The notes under the pieces: generated by a model
Database searches by the model: none
What the model saw: the letters and a program-made list of their open reading frames with translations, nothing else
What the model was told of the DNA's origin: nothing
Assembly: GCA_902784755.1 (NCBI GenBank)
Contig: CACZVX010000016.1
Location: 1 to 41,048, forward strand
Direction: 5' to 3'
DNA from: an uncultured Prevotellaceae bacterium
Lineage (GTDB): Bacteria > Bacteroidota > Bacteroidia > Bacteroidales > Bacteroidaceae
DNA: 41,048 nt
Shown: piece after piece, positions 16,007-23,974 of the stretch
Numbering within the stretch: position 1 is the first letter of the stretch
How the letters are laid out: each line of letters starts with the position of its first letter
Translations under genes and position numbers: made by a program

Positions 16007-18181
16007 ATGAAATATAAAACTCTCGTTTTAGCGCTGCTGGTTGGCGGAGTTTCCGTCTTAGGATGTCTGCCTGTCCGTTCTCAGTCCGTGATGACCGATT
16101 CCATTCATCATCTTGATGAGGTGGTGGTCACGGGAACGGGTACAGAGCATTTGCTGAAGAATGACCCGGTACAAACGGAAGTTATCAGTGGAAAGATGTT
16201 GCGCAATTTCTCGGGAAAGAGTCTGCAGGACATGCTCTCGATGCTGACGGCATCCTTCGACTTTAATGAAGATGATATGGGTTCACAGATGCAGATGAAT
16301 GGTTTGGGCAACAACTATATTCTGATTCTCATCAACGGAAAGCGTATTCATGGAGATGTGGGCGGAGAGAATGACCTGAGCCTGATTGACCCGAACAATA
16401 TTGAGAAAATAGAAATTGTGAAAGGTGCTTCTTCAGCCCTTTATGGCAGCGATGCCATTGCCGGTGTGGTGAATATCATTACCAAGAAACACGATCAGGA
16501 GGGACTGCTTTTGGAGAATACCACGCGTGTCGGCAGTTATGGTGATGTGCGTCAGCATAATGGTTTCGGATTCAATGTGGGGAAGGTGAGCAGCTATACT
16601 AATTTCCAGTTGCAACATACCGATGGCTGGCAGAATACCGCCAGTGAAGACCCGCACCAAACAGAATTCCCGATAACTGATTCACATAACAAGACCGTGA
16701 ACCGCCGTACCAACTGGCAAGTAGCTGAACGTTTGTCGTGGACTCCTGTCCGACCTTTGGAGATCTATGCAGAAGGCAGTTATCAATGGAAGAAGATCTA
16801 TCGTCCGTTGGGCAGTCATCCGGGAGTGGATATCCATTGGTATGACTTGAAATACCACAACGCTTCGGCTGCTCTTGGCGGTAAGTGGAAACTCAACCGT
16901 CAGGACTTCCTGACTGTGGACATCACCTGGAACAAACATGCCTATTATTATGACTTTACGCAAGAATACCTTACAGACGGTTATATCGACGGGCATTTCA
17001 CGAATTTCTATCCCTATTATCCAGGTGACCAGCAGTTGCAAAGTGACCAGCAGAGATTGATGGCCGAGGCAAAGGGTGTGTTCACACTACCCTATGAGAA
17101 TCATCTTTCTGCCGGGTTGGAATACCGCTATGACTATCTGAAAGCACCCATGCGTGTGGAGAAGGGGACAGCCAGCGACAATCACGAGGCTGTTTATGTG
17201 CAGGATGAGTTCACCTTACTCAAACCGTTGAATATCACCGCTGGTTTGCGACTCAACCATAATGAGCAGTTCGGTTTCCGGTTGACACCAAAAATCTCTG
17301 GAATGCTGACATTGGGACAAGCTGTCCGTTTGCGTGCAACATGGAGCCAGGGCTTCAAGACTCCTACTCCAAAGGAACTCCATTACCGTTATATCCGTCA
17401 GATGAGCGGCACCTATCTCTATCTGGGAAATGAAAACTTGAAACCGCAGACGAGCAATTACTTCTCCGTGGGAGGTGAATATACGTGGAACGGACTTTCT
17501 ATCACGGCCACTGCATATTATAATAAGGTGAAGGATATGATTACATTGGTAACCATCCCCAACAAAGATGCGCCTGCAGAATATATCCTTCAGTATGACC
17601 CCGTGAAGACCCGCCAGTATCAGAATGTGGAAGACGCCAAAACCTATGGAGTGGATTTGACGGCCCGCTACTCGTGGCGTGAGTTTTCTGTGGGTCTGGG
17701 CTATAGTTATCTTGACACCGAAGCTAACCAGTATGACACGGAACATGACGTGATGCGGCAGGTTATCATCGACGGTATGGCCCATCACAAAGGCAATGTC
17801 TTTGCTACGTGGAACCATCCTCTTGAGAAAATGAGAAATTTGGGCATTGGTCTTTACGGACGTTTCTCCTCCAAACGCTACTATCAGATAAATGGTGATG
17901 GAAAGGGCTACCAATTATGGCGTCTGAACACAAGTTATGAGTTCAACGCACGGAAGTTCCTCATTTTCTCATTTCCTCATTCTCTGAATTTCAAGATTGA
18001 GGCCGGTGTGGATAATATCTTCAACTATGTGGACAAGGCTTATCATGGTCTGCATCTGGGTACCACTTCTCCTGGAACCACCCTATACGCCTCGTTCACC
18101 ATTCGTTTTGCTCAAGGAAAGAAAACCAATAATAAATTTAAGTCTAATTTAAATCAACGTAACAATGAAGATGAAGATTAA
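16007..18181 (+). CDS. second TonB-dependent receptor, BtuB-like
   Basis: 724 residues from the ATG at 16007 (MKYKTLVLALLVGG); an in-frame GTG at 15983 overlaps the previous stop but adds a non-signal-like extension. Signal peptide to about residue 26, TonB box-like VVVTGTGTEH, plug with ILILINGKRIHGD and IEKIEIVKGASSALYGSDAIAGVVNIIT (family strands), then a barrel. It is related to the first receptor but clearly diverged, so it may take a different corrinoid or a metal-chelate. Its last 17 bases overlap the CbiK-like gene, tying the two in translation. Confidence 0.88.
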   Translation: MKYKTLVLALLVGGVSVLGCLPVRSQSVMTDSIHHLDEVVVTGTGTEHLLKNDPVQTEVISGKMLRNFSGKSLQDMLSMLTASFDFNEDDMGSQMQMNGLGNNYILILINGKRIHGDVGGENDLSLIDPNNIEKIEIVKGASSALYGSDAIAGVVNIITKKHDQEGLLLENTTRVGSYGDVRQHNGFGFNVGKVSSYTNFQLQHTDGWQNTASEDPHQTEFPITDSHNKTVNRRTNWQVAERLSWTPVRPLEIYAEGSYQWKKIYRPLGSHPGVDIHWYDLKYHNASAALGGKWKLNRQDFLTVDITWNKHAYYYDFTQEYLTDGYIDGHFTNFYPYYPGDQQLQSDQQRLMAEAKGVFTLPYENHLSAGLEYRYDYLKAPMRVEKGTASDNHEAVYVQDEFTLLKPLNITAGLRLNHNEQFGFRLTPKISGMLTLGQAVRLRATWSQGFKTPTPKELHYRYIRQMSGTYLYLGNENLKPQTSNYFSVGGEYTWNGLSITATAYYNKVKDMITLVTIPNKDAPAEYILQYDPVKTRQYQNVEDAKTYGVDLTARYSWREFSVGLGYSYLDTEANQYDTEHDVMRQVIIDGMAHHKGNVFATWNHPLEKMRNLGIGLYGRFSSKRYYQINGDGKGYQLWRLNTSYEFNARKFLIFSFPHSLNFKIEAGVDNIFNYVDKAYHGLHLGTTSPGTTLYASFTIRFAQGKKTNNKFKSNLNQRNNEDED

Positions 18182-19325
18182 GTTTTTGATGTTAGCCATG
18201 ATGGCAATCGTGGCTTCCATGAGTTTCACTGCTTGTAGTGATGACGACAACAACAGCAGCAGTTCAAACTACGACAGGTATCAGCAGGCTGTAAACAACA
18301 CCGTGAACAGCCAGAAGAAGAGCGACAAGGTCATCCTTGTGGTGGCTTTCGGTTCTACTTGGGAACAGGCTTACGACACCTTCGACAAGGTGGTTGCCGA
18401 CTACAAGAGTGCTTTCTCCGGATGGGATGTTTATCTCGCTTTCTCTTCTGCTATCTGCATCAACAATGCTCGTGCCGGTGAGAATGTGGCTCCCCGTGAT
18501 TACTACGATCCCGAGCATTGGCTCACCGCTATCGGACTGGCTGGCTATAAGCAGATTGTCATTCAGTCGCTGCAGGTGATTCCCGGTGAGGAATACCGCC
18601 GTGTACGTGACACTTATGTAAAGGACTTCATGAACAACCGCAATGCCGACTTCACCGATGCCTATATGAAGAGCATCGACCGTCAGGTTGTTGTAGGCAC
18701 ACCGCTGATGGCTGAGGAGTCTGATGCTAAGAATCTGGCTGCCGTGCTGAATAACGAGCAGGACATCAAGGCTGCTGTTGCACAAGGTATCGTTGCCTTT
18801 ATGGGTCATGGTAATCCTGAAGGTTACGACTATTATGGCGGTAACATCCGTTACTTGCAGTTGGAGGATCATCTCCGTGCCCTCAATCAGAACTACTATG
18901 TAGGCACCGTGGATATGGATCAGACCTACGTGGACGACGTGCTCAATCATATCGGTGGAGGTAATTTCTACATTGAAATTGGTGATGTGACAAAGAAGAT
19001 GTCGTATGTGAAGAACGATGCCAAGAACGCACAGCTCTATCCGTTGATGTCAATTGCCGGTGACCACGCCCATAACGATATGGCAGATCCCGACGATGAG
19101 GAGAGTTGGTTCTCTATGTTCAATGCCGCAGGTATCAAGACAGCAGCCTACGAGACTAACTTCACCGAAGCTTGCTGGAAGCAGTATAAGACAGGTGAGG
19201 AGTATATCCCCGCTTTGGCAGAACGTGCAGCCGTTCGCAAGCTGTGGATGAACCACACCCGTGAGGCTATTGCCAAGCTGGGTACCGATGATGCTCTCTC
19301 AACTCCTACCACAGCTTCTGAGTAA
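18165..19325 (+). CDS. cbiK: lipoprotein CbiK-like chelatase (sirohydrochlorin cobaltochelatase family)
   Basis: 386 residues. Unlike cytoplasmic CbiK it has a lipoprotein signal peptide (lipobox FTAC, Cys24) and a polar Ser/Asn linker, so it should sit outside the cytoplasm. The CbiK fold is recognisable: ILVVAFGSTWEQAYDTFD, QSLQVIPGEEYRR, His215 in FMGHGN and His301/His303 in AGDHAHNDMA. In Salmonella CbiK the metal-site residues are two His and a Glu in a GTVEG-type motif; here that motif reads GTVDMD, with Asp250 in the Glu position. A periplasmic CbiK is known from Desulfovibrio. The role could be cobalt insertion, metal removal or binding of an imported tetrapyrrole; the sequence does not decide. 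Confidence 0.85.
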   Translation: MKMKIKFLMLAMMAIVASMSFTACSDDDNNSSSSNYDRYQQAVNNTVNSQKKSDKVILVVAFGSTWEQAYDTFDKVVADYKSAFSGWDVYLAFSSAICINNARAGENVAPRDYYDPEHWLTAIGLAGYKQIVIQSLQVIPGEEYRRVRDTYVKDFMNNRNADFTDAYMKSIDRQVVVGTPLMAEESDAKNLAAVLNNEQDIKAAVAQGIVAFMGHGNPEGYDYYGGNIRYLQLEDHLRALNQNYYVGTVDMDQTYVDDVLNHIGGGNFYIEIGDVTKKMSYVKNDAKNAQLYPLMSIAGDHAHNDMADPDDEESWFSMFNAAGIKTAAYETNFTEACWKQYKTGEEYIPALAERAAVRKLWMNHTREAIAKLGTDDALSTPTTASE

Positions 19326-19352
19326 TTTTATATAGTAGCGTGTTATAAAATT

Positions 19353-19386
19353 AAAGGTGCAAGCCTTGGTCGCTTGCACCTTTTTT
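19353..19386 (+). terminator. intrinsic terminator after the receptor-cbiK operon
   Basis: Perfect 11-bp stem AAAGGTGCAAG (19353-19363) with CTTGCACCTTT (19373-19383), nine-base loop, T-run to 19386. The loop and right arm overlap the -33 region of the next promoter. Confidence 0.9.
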
Positions 19387-19388
19387 AC

Positions 19389-19396
19389 TATCTTTG
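19389..19396 (+). promoter_or_regulatory. -7 box for the cobJ operon
   Basis: TATCTTTG, with CTTG at 19365-19368 (20 bases upstream) as a weak -33. The ATG at 19416 follows after 19 bases, so the transcript has almost no leader and no riboswitch. Confidence 0.6.
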
Positions 19397-19415
19397 CCGA
19401 AACAATTATCTACCT

Positions 19416-20939
19416 ATGGGAAAACCAAAGATTACAGTAGTGGGCATTGGTCCTGGTAGTCCTGAAGATATCACACCTGCTGTCTTGCAGGCGGTCAAAG
19501 AGGCTGACGTGGTTGTTGGCTATAAATACTATTTCCAGTTCATTCAGCAGTATGTCCGTGAAGGTTGTCCCTGTATTGATACGGGCATGAAACGTGAACG
19601 TGATCGTGCCTTGCAGGCTTTTGAACTGGCAGAACAGGGGAAGAATGTGGTCGTCATTTCAAGTGGTGATGCGGGCATCTATGGTATGGCTCCGCTGATT
19701 TACGAAATGGCGAAAGAGAGGAGAGAGGAGAGAGGAGAGAGGAGAGTTGAGAGTGGAGAGTTGAGAGTGGAGAGTGTAGAGTTGAGAGTGGAGATTGTTT
19801 CTTTGCCGGGGATTAGCGCTTTCCAGAAGGCAGCATCACTTCTTGGTGCTCCCATGGGACATGATTTCTGTGTGATTTCCCTCTCTGATTTGATGACGCC
19901 TTGGGCAAAGATTGAAAAGCGTATTGTGGCTGCGGCAGAGGCTGATTTCGTCACAGCCATCTATAATCCCAAGAGCAATGGGCGCTATTGGCAACTTCAC
20001 CGCTTGAAGGAAATTTTCTTGGAAAGGCGTTCCAGTAATACTCCCGTAGGCTTTGTACGTCAGGCAGGTCGGGAGGAACAGGTAGTTCATGTCACCACGC
20101 TGAAGGATTTTGATCCTGAAGATGTGGATATGTTCACCGTTGTCATTATCGGGAATTCGCAGAGCTATGTTTTAGAAAAAGAGGAGAGTGTAGAGTGGAG
20201 AGTGGAGAGAGAATACTTGATGATAACGCCTCGAGGGTATTATCAAGAAGTTCCATCTCTTAATACAGAGAAAGAGAGTACTCCCTCTCCAAATAAGGGA
20301 CAGGAAATTATGATGGAGAGTTTCCGCACGATTGCTTCTGAACTGCAGCATCCTGATATTCCCATCTGGCGCAAATGGCCACTCTTGCATGCTATTCATA
20401 CGACTGCCGATTTCTCGATGGAGGATATCCTCTATACCGATGAAGAGGCTGTTCCCCGTATCTATCAGGCTATGACTAGTATGGAGAAGCCTTGTATCAT
20501 CACGGATGTGACGATGGCTGCCAGTGGTATCCGCAAGGCAGCTTGTGAGCGTCTGGGTATTGAAGTGAAATGTTATCTCCACGATGAACGTGTGGCTGAA
20601 ATGGCTCAGTCACAGAATATTACCCGTACACAGGCTGGTATCCGTTTGGCGGTGGAGGAACATCCCGAGGCGCTCTTTGTTTTTGGTAATGCCCCAACGG
20701 CTTTGATGGAACTCTGTGATCTGATGCGGAAGAAGAAGGCTCGTCCTGCAGGCATTATTGCTGCTCCTGTGGGATTCGTGCATGTCTGTGAGTCGAAATA
20801 TATGGTGAAGGTGTTCCATGAAGTGCCTAAAATCATTATTGAAGGCCGAAAAGGAGGCTCCAACTTGGCAGCCACACTTGTCAACAGTATTTTAGCATGG
20901 CCAGATGCTGAACTCTTAAAACCCGGAAGAGATGTCTAA
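19416..20939 (+). CDS. cobJ: CobJ-CobH fusion: precorrin-3B C17-methyltransferase / precorrin-8X methylmutase
   Basis: 507 residues from the ATG at 19416; an earlier in-frame start lies inside the terminator and is rejected. Residues 1-255 are CobJ/CbiH (VVGIGPGSPEDIT, ISSGDAGIYGMA, PGISAFQKAASLLGAPMGHDF), which methylates C17 with ring contraction. Residues about 300-507 are CobH/CbiC (HAIHTTADF with the catalytic-type His328, ITDVTMAASGI, NAPTALMEL, GRKGGSNLAA), which moves the C11 methyl to C12. Residues 102-127 are encoded by eleven heptamers and form a seven-residue repeat (ERRVESG, ELRVESV) not typical of CobJ. The linker contains another heptamer tract and a TPSPNKGQ segment. A change in heptamer number not divisible by three would break both activities. 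Confidence 0.92.
   Translation: MGKPKITVVGIGPGSPEDITPAVLQAVKEADVVVGYKYYFQFIQQYVREGCPCIDTGMKRERDRALQAFELAEQGKNVVVISSGDAGIYGMAPLIYEMAKERREERGERRVESGELRVESVELRVEIVSLPGISAFQKAASLLGAPMGHDFCVISLSDLMTPWAKIEKRIVAAAEADFVTAIYNPKSNGRYWQLHRLKEIFLERRSSNTPVGFVRQAGREEQVVHVTTLKDFDPEDVDMFTVVIIGNSQSYVLEKEESVEWRVEREYLMITPRGYYQEVPSLNTEKESTPSPNKGQEIMMESFRTIASELQHPDIPIWRKWPLLHAIHTTADFSMEDILYTDEEAVPRIYQAMTSMEKPCIITDVTMAASGIRKAACERLGIEVKCYLHDERVAEMAQSQNITRTQAGIRLAVEEHPEALFVFGNAPTALMELCDLMRKKKARPAGIIAAPVGFVHVCESKYMVKVFHEVPKIIIEGRKGGSNLAATLVNSILAWPDAELLKPGRDV
19721..19797 (+). repeat. GAGAGTK heptamer array inside cobJ
   Basis: Eleven heptamers in exact phase: GAGAGAG three times, GAGAGTT, GAGAGTG, GAGAGTT, GAGAGTG twice, TAGAGTT, GAGAGTG, and a degenerate GAGATTG. 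Three units equal seven codons, giving the seven-residue protein repeat. Confidence 0.92.
20181..20208 (+). repeat. short GA heptamer tract in the CobJ-CobH linker
   Basis: Four units in 7-base register: GAGGAGA, GTGTAGA, GTGGAGA, GTGGAGA. It encodes EESVEWRVE and shares GAGAGTGTAGAGT with the array at 19721. Confidence 0.75.
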
Positions 20940-22161
20940 ACAATTCATCGTGATAGGAATGCCGGATGTTTCGAAGGCGATTCGTTTGCCTGAAACACTT
21001 CCTGATTGTGTCTTTTCAGGCGGCAAGCGTCATCATGAATTAGTGAAAGAGCTTATTCCCCAAGATGCCCAATGGATTGATATCACGGTTCCGCTGAGTG
21101 AGGTCTTTGCACAATATGCCCAGATAGAAAAGCCCATTGTGGTTTTTGCCTCGGGTGATCCGCTGTTTTTCGGCTTTGCCAACACGATTAAAAGGGAGAT
21201 TCCCGATGCCGACATACAGGTTTTTCCTTATTTCAATTCCCTGCAGATGTTGGCACACCGGCTCGTGATGCCTTATCATGACATGACTGTTGTCTCACTG
21301 ACAGGTCGCCCTTGGCATGAGTTTGACCGTGCCTTGATGGAACGGAAGCAGAAAATCGGTGTACTTACCGATGGCGAACACACACCTGCTGCCATTGCCC
21401 AACGCATGTTGGAATATGGCTATGACTACTATCAAATGAGCGTAGGTGAGCATCTTGGCAGTGAAACCGACGAACGTGTCACAACCCTCTCCCTAAAAGA
21501 AGTCGCAAAACAGGAATTCAAACGCCCCAACTGCTTGATTTTAAGTCTTCCCCTTCAGGGGGAGGTTGGAGGAGGCTTCCCCCTTGGCATCCCTGACAAT
21601 GAGTTTGCCCTGCTTGACGGCCGTGAGAAGATGATCACGAAGGCACCTGTCCGCCTGCTCACCTTAGCAGCCCTGGAACTGCAGAACCGCCATTCTTTCT
21701 GGGATATCGGTTTCTGTACAGGTAGTGTTTCCATAGAGGCTAAACTCCAATTCCCCCATCTTCATGTGACAGCTTTCGAGATTCGGGAAGAGGGCAGACA
21801 ACTGATGGAGATAAATTCCCATAGGTTCAAAACTCCGGGTATTACCTCAATAATCGGCGATTTCATCGAGATTTCCACTGAAGGTCTTACTCCGCCAGAT
21901 GCTGTTTTTATAGGAGGTCATGGCGGACATCTGAAAGAGTTGATGACAAAAGCAGTAAAAGAACTGTTGCCTGGTGGAGTAATCGTCTATAACTGTGTGG
22001 CTCCTGAAAGTGTTACCGATAGTCGTATCCGTTCAGACAGTCAACAGATATTTGAAGCAACTGCCCGTGAACTGGGCCTTGTTTTAGAGGAGCCGATGCG
22101 TGTGGCTATCAACGATTATCATCCCATCATTATTTTGAAAGGTAAAAAAGTAATAAAGTAA
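20932..22161 (+). CDS. cobL: precorrin-6Y C5,15-methyltransferase (decarboxylating), CbiE-CbiT type
   Basis: 409 residues. The N-terminal CbiE domain (ASGDPLFFGFA, the GIPDNEF signature at 219-225) is joined to a C-terminal CbiT Rossmann methyltransferase (FWDIGFCTGSVSIEA at about 257-270, GHGGHLKELM, GGVIVYNCV). It methylates C5 and C15 and decarboxylates the acetate side chain at C12. It overlaps cobJ-cobH by eight bases. Between the CbiE core and GIPD lies SLPLQGEVGGGFPL, read from a G/C-rich palindromic element (21547-21581) rather than family sequence. Confidence 0.92.
   Translation: MSKQFIVIGMPDVSKAIRLPETLPDCVFSGGKRHHELVKELIPQDAQWIDITVPLSEVFAQYAQIEKPIVVFASGDPLFFGFANTIKREIPDADIQVFPYFNSLQMLAHRLVMPYHDMTVVSLTGRPWHEFDRALMERKQKIGVLTDGEHTPAAIAQRMLEYGYDYYQMSVGEHLGSETDERVTTLSLKEVAKQEFKRPNCLILSLPLQGEVGGGFPLGIPDNEFALLDGREKMITKAPVRLLTLAALELQNRHSFWDIGFCTGSVSIEAKLQFPHLHVTAFEIREEGRQLMEINSHRFKTPGITSIIGDFIEISTEGLTPPDAVFIGGHGGHLKELMTKAVKELLPGGVIVYNCVAPESVTDSRIRSDSQQIFEATARELGLVLEEPMRVAINDYHPIIILKGKKVIK
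21547..21581 (+). repeat. G/C-rich palindromic element inside cobL
   Basis: A CTTCCCC / GGGGGAGG hairpin with a four-base loop, followed by a G-rich stretch (GGTTGGAGGAGG) and a C-rich end. It has the same build as the elements beside bamA and in the GH43 gene, though more diverged. In frame, it adds about a dozen residues just before the GIPD signature. Confidence 0.65.
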
Positions 22162-22172
22162 AAAGGTAATAA

Positions 22173-23948
22173 ATGAGAATAGCGATTGTACCTGTATCTA
22201 TAGAGAGTAGAAAGACGGCACGGAGGTTGCTGGAGGCACTCCCTGGCGAAGCAAAGCTGTTGGCCCGCGGAGAGGTGAAGGATACTTTCCACGACTATGA
22301 TGCCTTTGTCTTTGTTTCGGCCTTGGGAATCTGTGTGCGTACGATTGCCCCATATATAGAGGATAAGTACACCGATCCTGCCGTGATCTGCGTGGATAGT
22401 ACGGGGAAGAATGTCATTGCCGTGCTGAGTGGACATAAGGGTGGAGCAAACCAGCTGACGAAGGAGGTGGCTGCCGTTTTAGGGGCCAATCCCGTGATTA
22501 CAACTCAAAGCGATATTCAGGGTCTGTGGGCTTTGGACACCTTTGAAGAGCAGTTCGACTGGGTGGTGGCAGAGGAAAAGGAGGACGTGAATGCCGTTAT
22601 CTTCCAGTTTGTCAACAAAAAGCCTGTGGCACTCTATATGGATATCCGTGACCGGGGAACTGACTATCTGGAAAACACACTGCCCCCACACGTTACGATT
22701 GTGAAAGATGTGGAAACCTCCACATTGAAGCCTTTCCGTGCCTTGATTGTTGTTTCGCCTTTCAGGGTTTATCCCGATGTGGATATTCCATGCGTGCATT
22801 TCATTCCGAAAGTGATTACCTATGGCATTGGCTTGGCTCATCAGGCAGGACCAGCGTTGGAGGTGATGAGCGATATCGATGAGGTGGTGGAGGCACATGG
22901 CATGTTTAATCTGGCCCGGGAGTATTGTACGATTGACGTGAAAGCTGATGAGCCCGTGATAAAACTGCTGCAAACAGATCCTTATCCCGTCAGGTTTTTC
23001 ACGGCAGAGGAACTGGCAAAGGTGGAAGTACCCACGCCCTCAGAAGTGGTTTCAAAACATGTGGGAACCCCCAGCGTTTGTGAGGCAGCGGCCATTTTAG
23101 GCAGCAACTATGGCAAGTTGTTGCTCACCAAACAGAAAGGAAAGAACTTCACGGTGGCTGTGGCAATCGATCGTAAATACCTCCGTGAAGGTCACGTTGA
23201 GATTGTGGGTGCCGGTCCTGGTGACCCTGATTTGGTGTCTGTGCGTGGCAGACGGTTGTTGGAAAGAGCTGACCTTATTCTGTATGCGGGCTCCCTGGTA
23301 CCCAAGGAACTGACGCTTTGTGCCAAACCTGGGGCTACCGTACGCTCTTCTGCTGACATGTCATTGGAGGAACAGTGCGATTTGATGAAGGATTTCTACG
23401 ACAAAGGAAAGTATATCGTACGCCTTCATACGGGTGATCCCTGCATTTTCGGGGCTATCCAGGAGCAGATGGCTTTCTTTGATAAGCACGGAATGGATTA
23501 TCACATCACCCCCGGCATCAGTTCTTTCCTGGCTGCTGCTGCAGAACTCCGTTCACAGTTCACGATTCCAGAACGCTGTCAGACCATCATCCTCACCCGT
23601 GGAGAAGGGCGGACACCCATGCCTGAAAAGGAAAAACTCCATCTGCTGGCACGTTCCCAAAGCACGATGTGCATCTTCCTTTCGGCGGCTATTGTGGATG
23701 ATGTGCAGCGCGAACTCTTGCAGGAATATCCTGAAGACACGCCTGTTGCCGCCTGCTATCATCTCACATGGAAAGACCAGCGCATCTATCGTGGTGTGCT
23801 GAAAGACCTGGCAAAGATGGTGCATGACAATAACCTTACGCTTACCACGATGCTTGTGGTAGGAGAGGCTATCGATAACCGTAGTGAGAATTCCAAACTC
23901 TACGACAAACGGTTTACTCACCTTTTCAGAAAAGGAAAAAATGAATAA
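22173..23948 (+). CDS. cbiG: CbiG-CobM fusion: cobalt-precorrin-5A hydrolase / precorrin-4 C11-methyltransferase
   Basis: 591 residues. The N-terminal part (1 to about 335) is CbiG, which opens the delta-lactone and releases acetaldehyde in the anaerobic route: VSALGICVRTIAPY, LSGHKGGANQLT and a CobE-like domain (VITYGIGLAH, TPSVCEAAAILGS). The C-terminal part (about 340-591) is CobM/CbiF: VEIVGAGPGDPDLVSVRG, YAGSLVP, HTGDPCIFGAIQEQM, TPGISSFLAAAAEL. The presence of CbiG is the strongest sign for the cobalt-early pathway. Eleven bases separate it from cobL, and its TAA shares a base with a possible ATG of the next ORF. Confidence 0.93.
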   Translation: MRIAIVPVSIESRKTARRLLEALPGEAKLLARGEVKDTFHDYDAFVFVSALGICVRTIAPYIEDKYTDPAVICVDSTGKNVIAVLSGHKGGANQLTKEVAAVLGANPVITTQSDIQGLWALDTFEEQFDWVVAEEKEDVNAVIFQFVNKKPVALYMDIRDRGTDYLENTLPPHVTIVKDVETSTLKPFRALIVVSPFRVYPDVDIPCVHFIPKVITYGIGLAHQAGPALEVMSDIDEVVEAHGMFNLAREYCTIDVKADEPVIKLLQTDPYPVRFFTAEELAKVEVPTPSEVVSKHVGTPSVCEAAAILGSNYGKLLLTKQKGKNFTVAVAIDRKYLREGHVEIVGAGPGDPDLVSVRGRRLLERADLILYAGSLVPKELTLCAKPGATVRSSADMSLEEQCDLMKDFYDKGKYIVRLHTGDPCIFGAIQEQMAFFDKHGMDYHITPGISSFLAAAAELRSQFTIPERCQTIILTRGEGRTPMPEKEKLHLLARSQSTMCIFLSAAIVDDVQRELLQEYPEDTPVAACYHLTWKDQRIYRGVLKDLAKMVHDNNLTLTTMLVVGEAIDNRSENSKLYDKRFTHLFRKGKNE

Positions 23949-23974
23949 TGAAGATAAACGATAAAACTACGCAT

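Noticed and set aside
19374-19415. earlier in-frame start for cobJ-cobH
   Set aside because: It lies within the terminator and promoter of the locus; the conserved CobJ N-terminus begins at the ATG at 19416.
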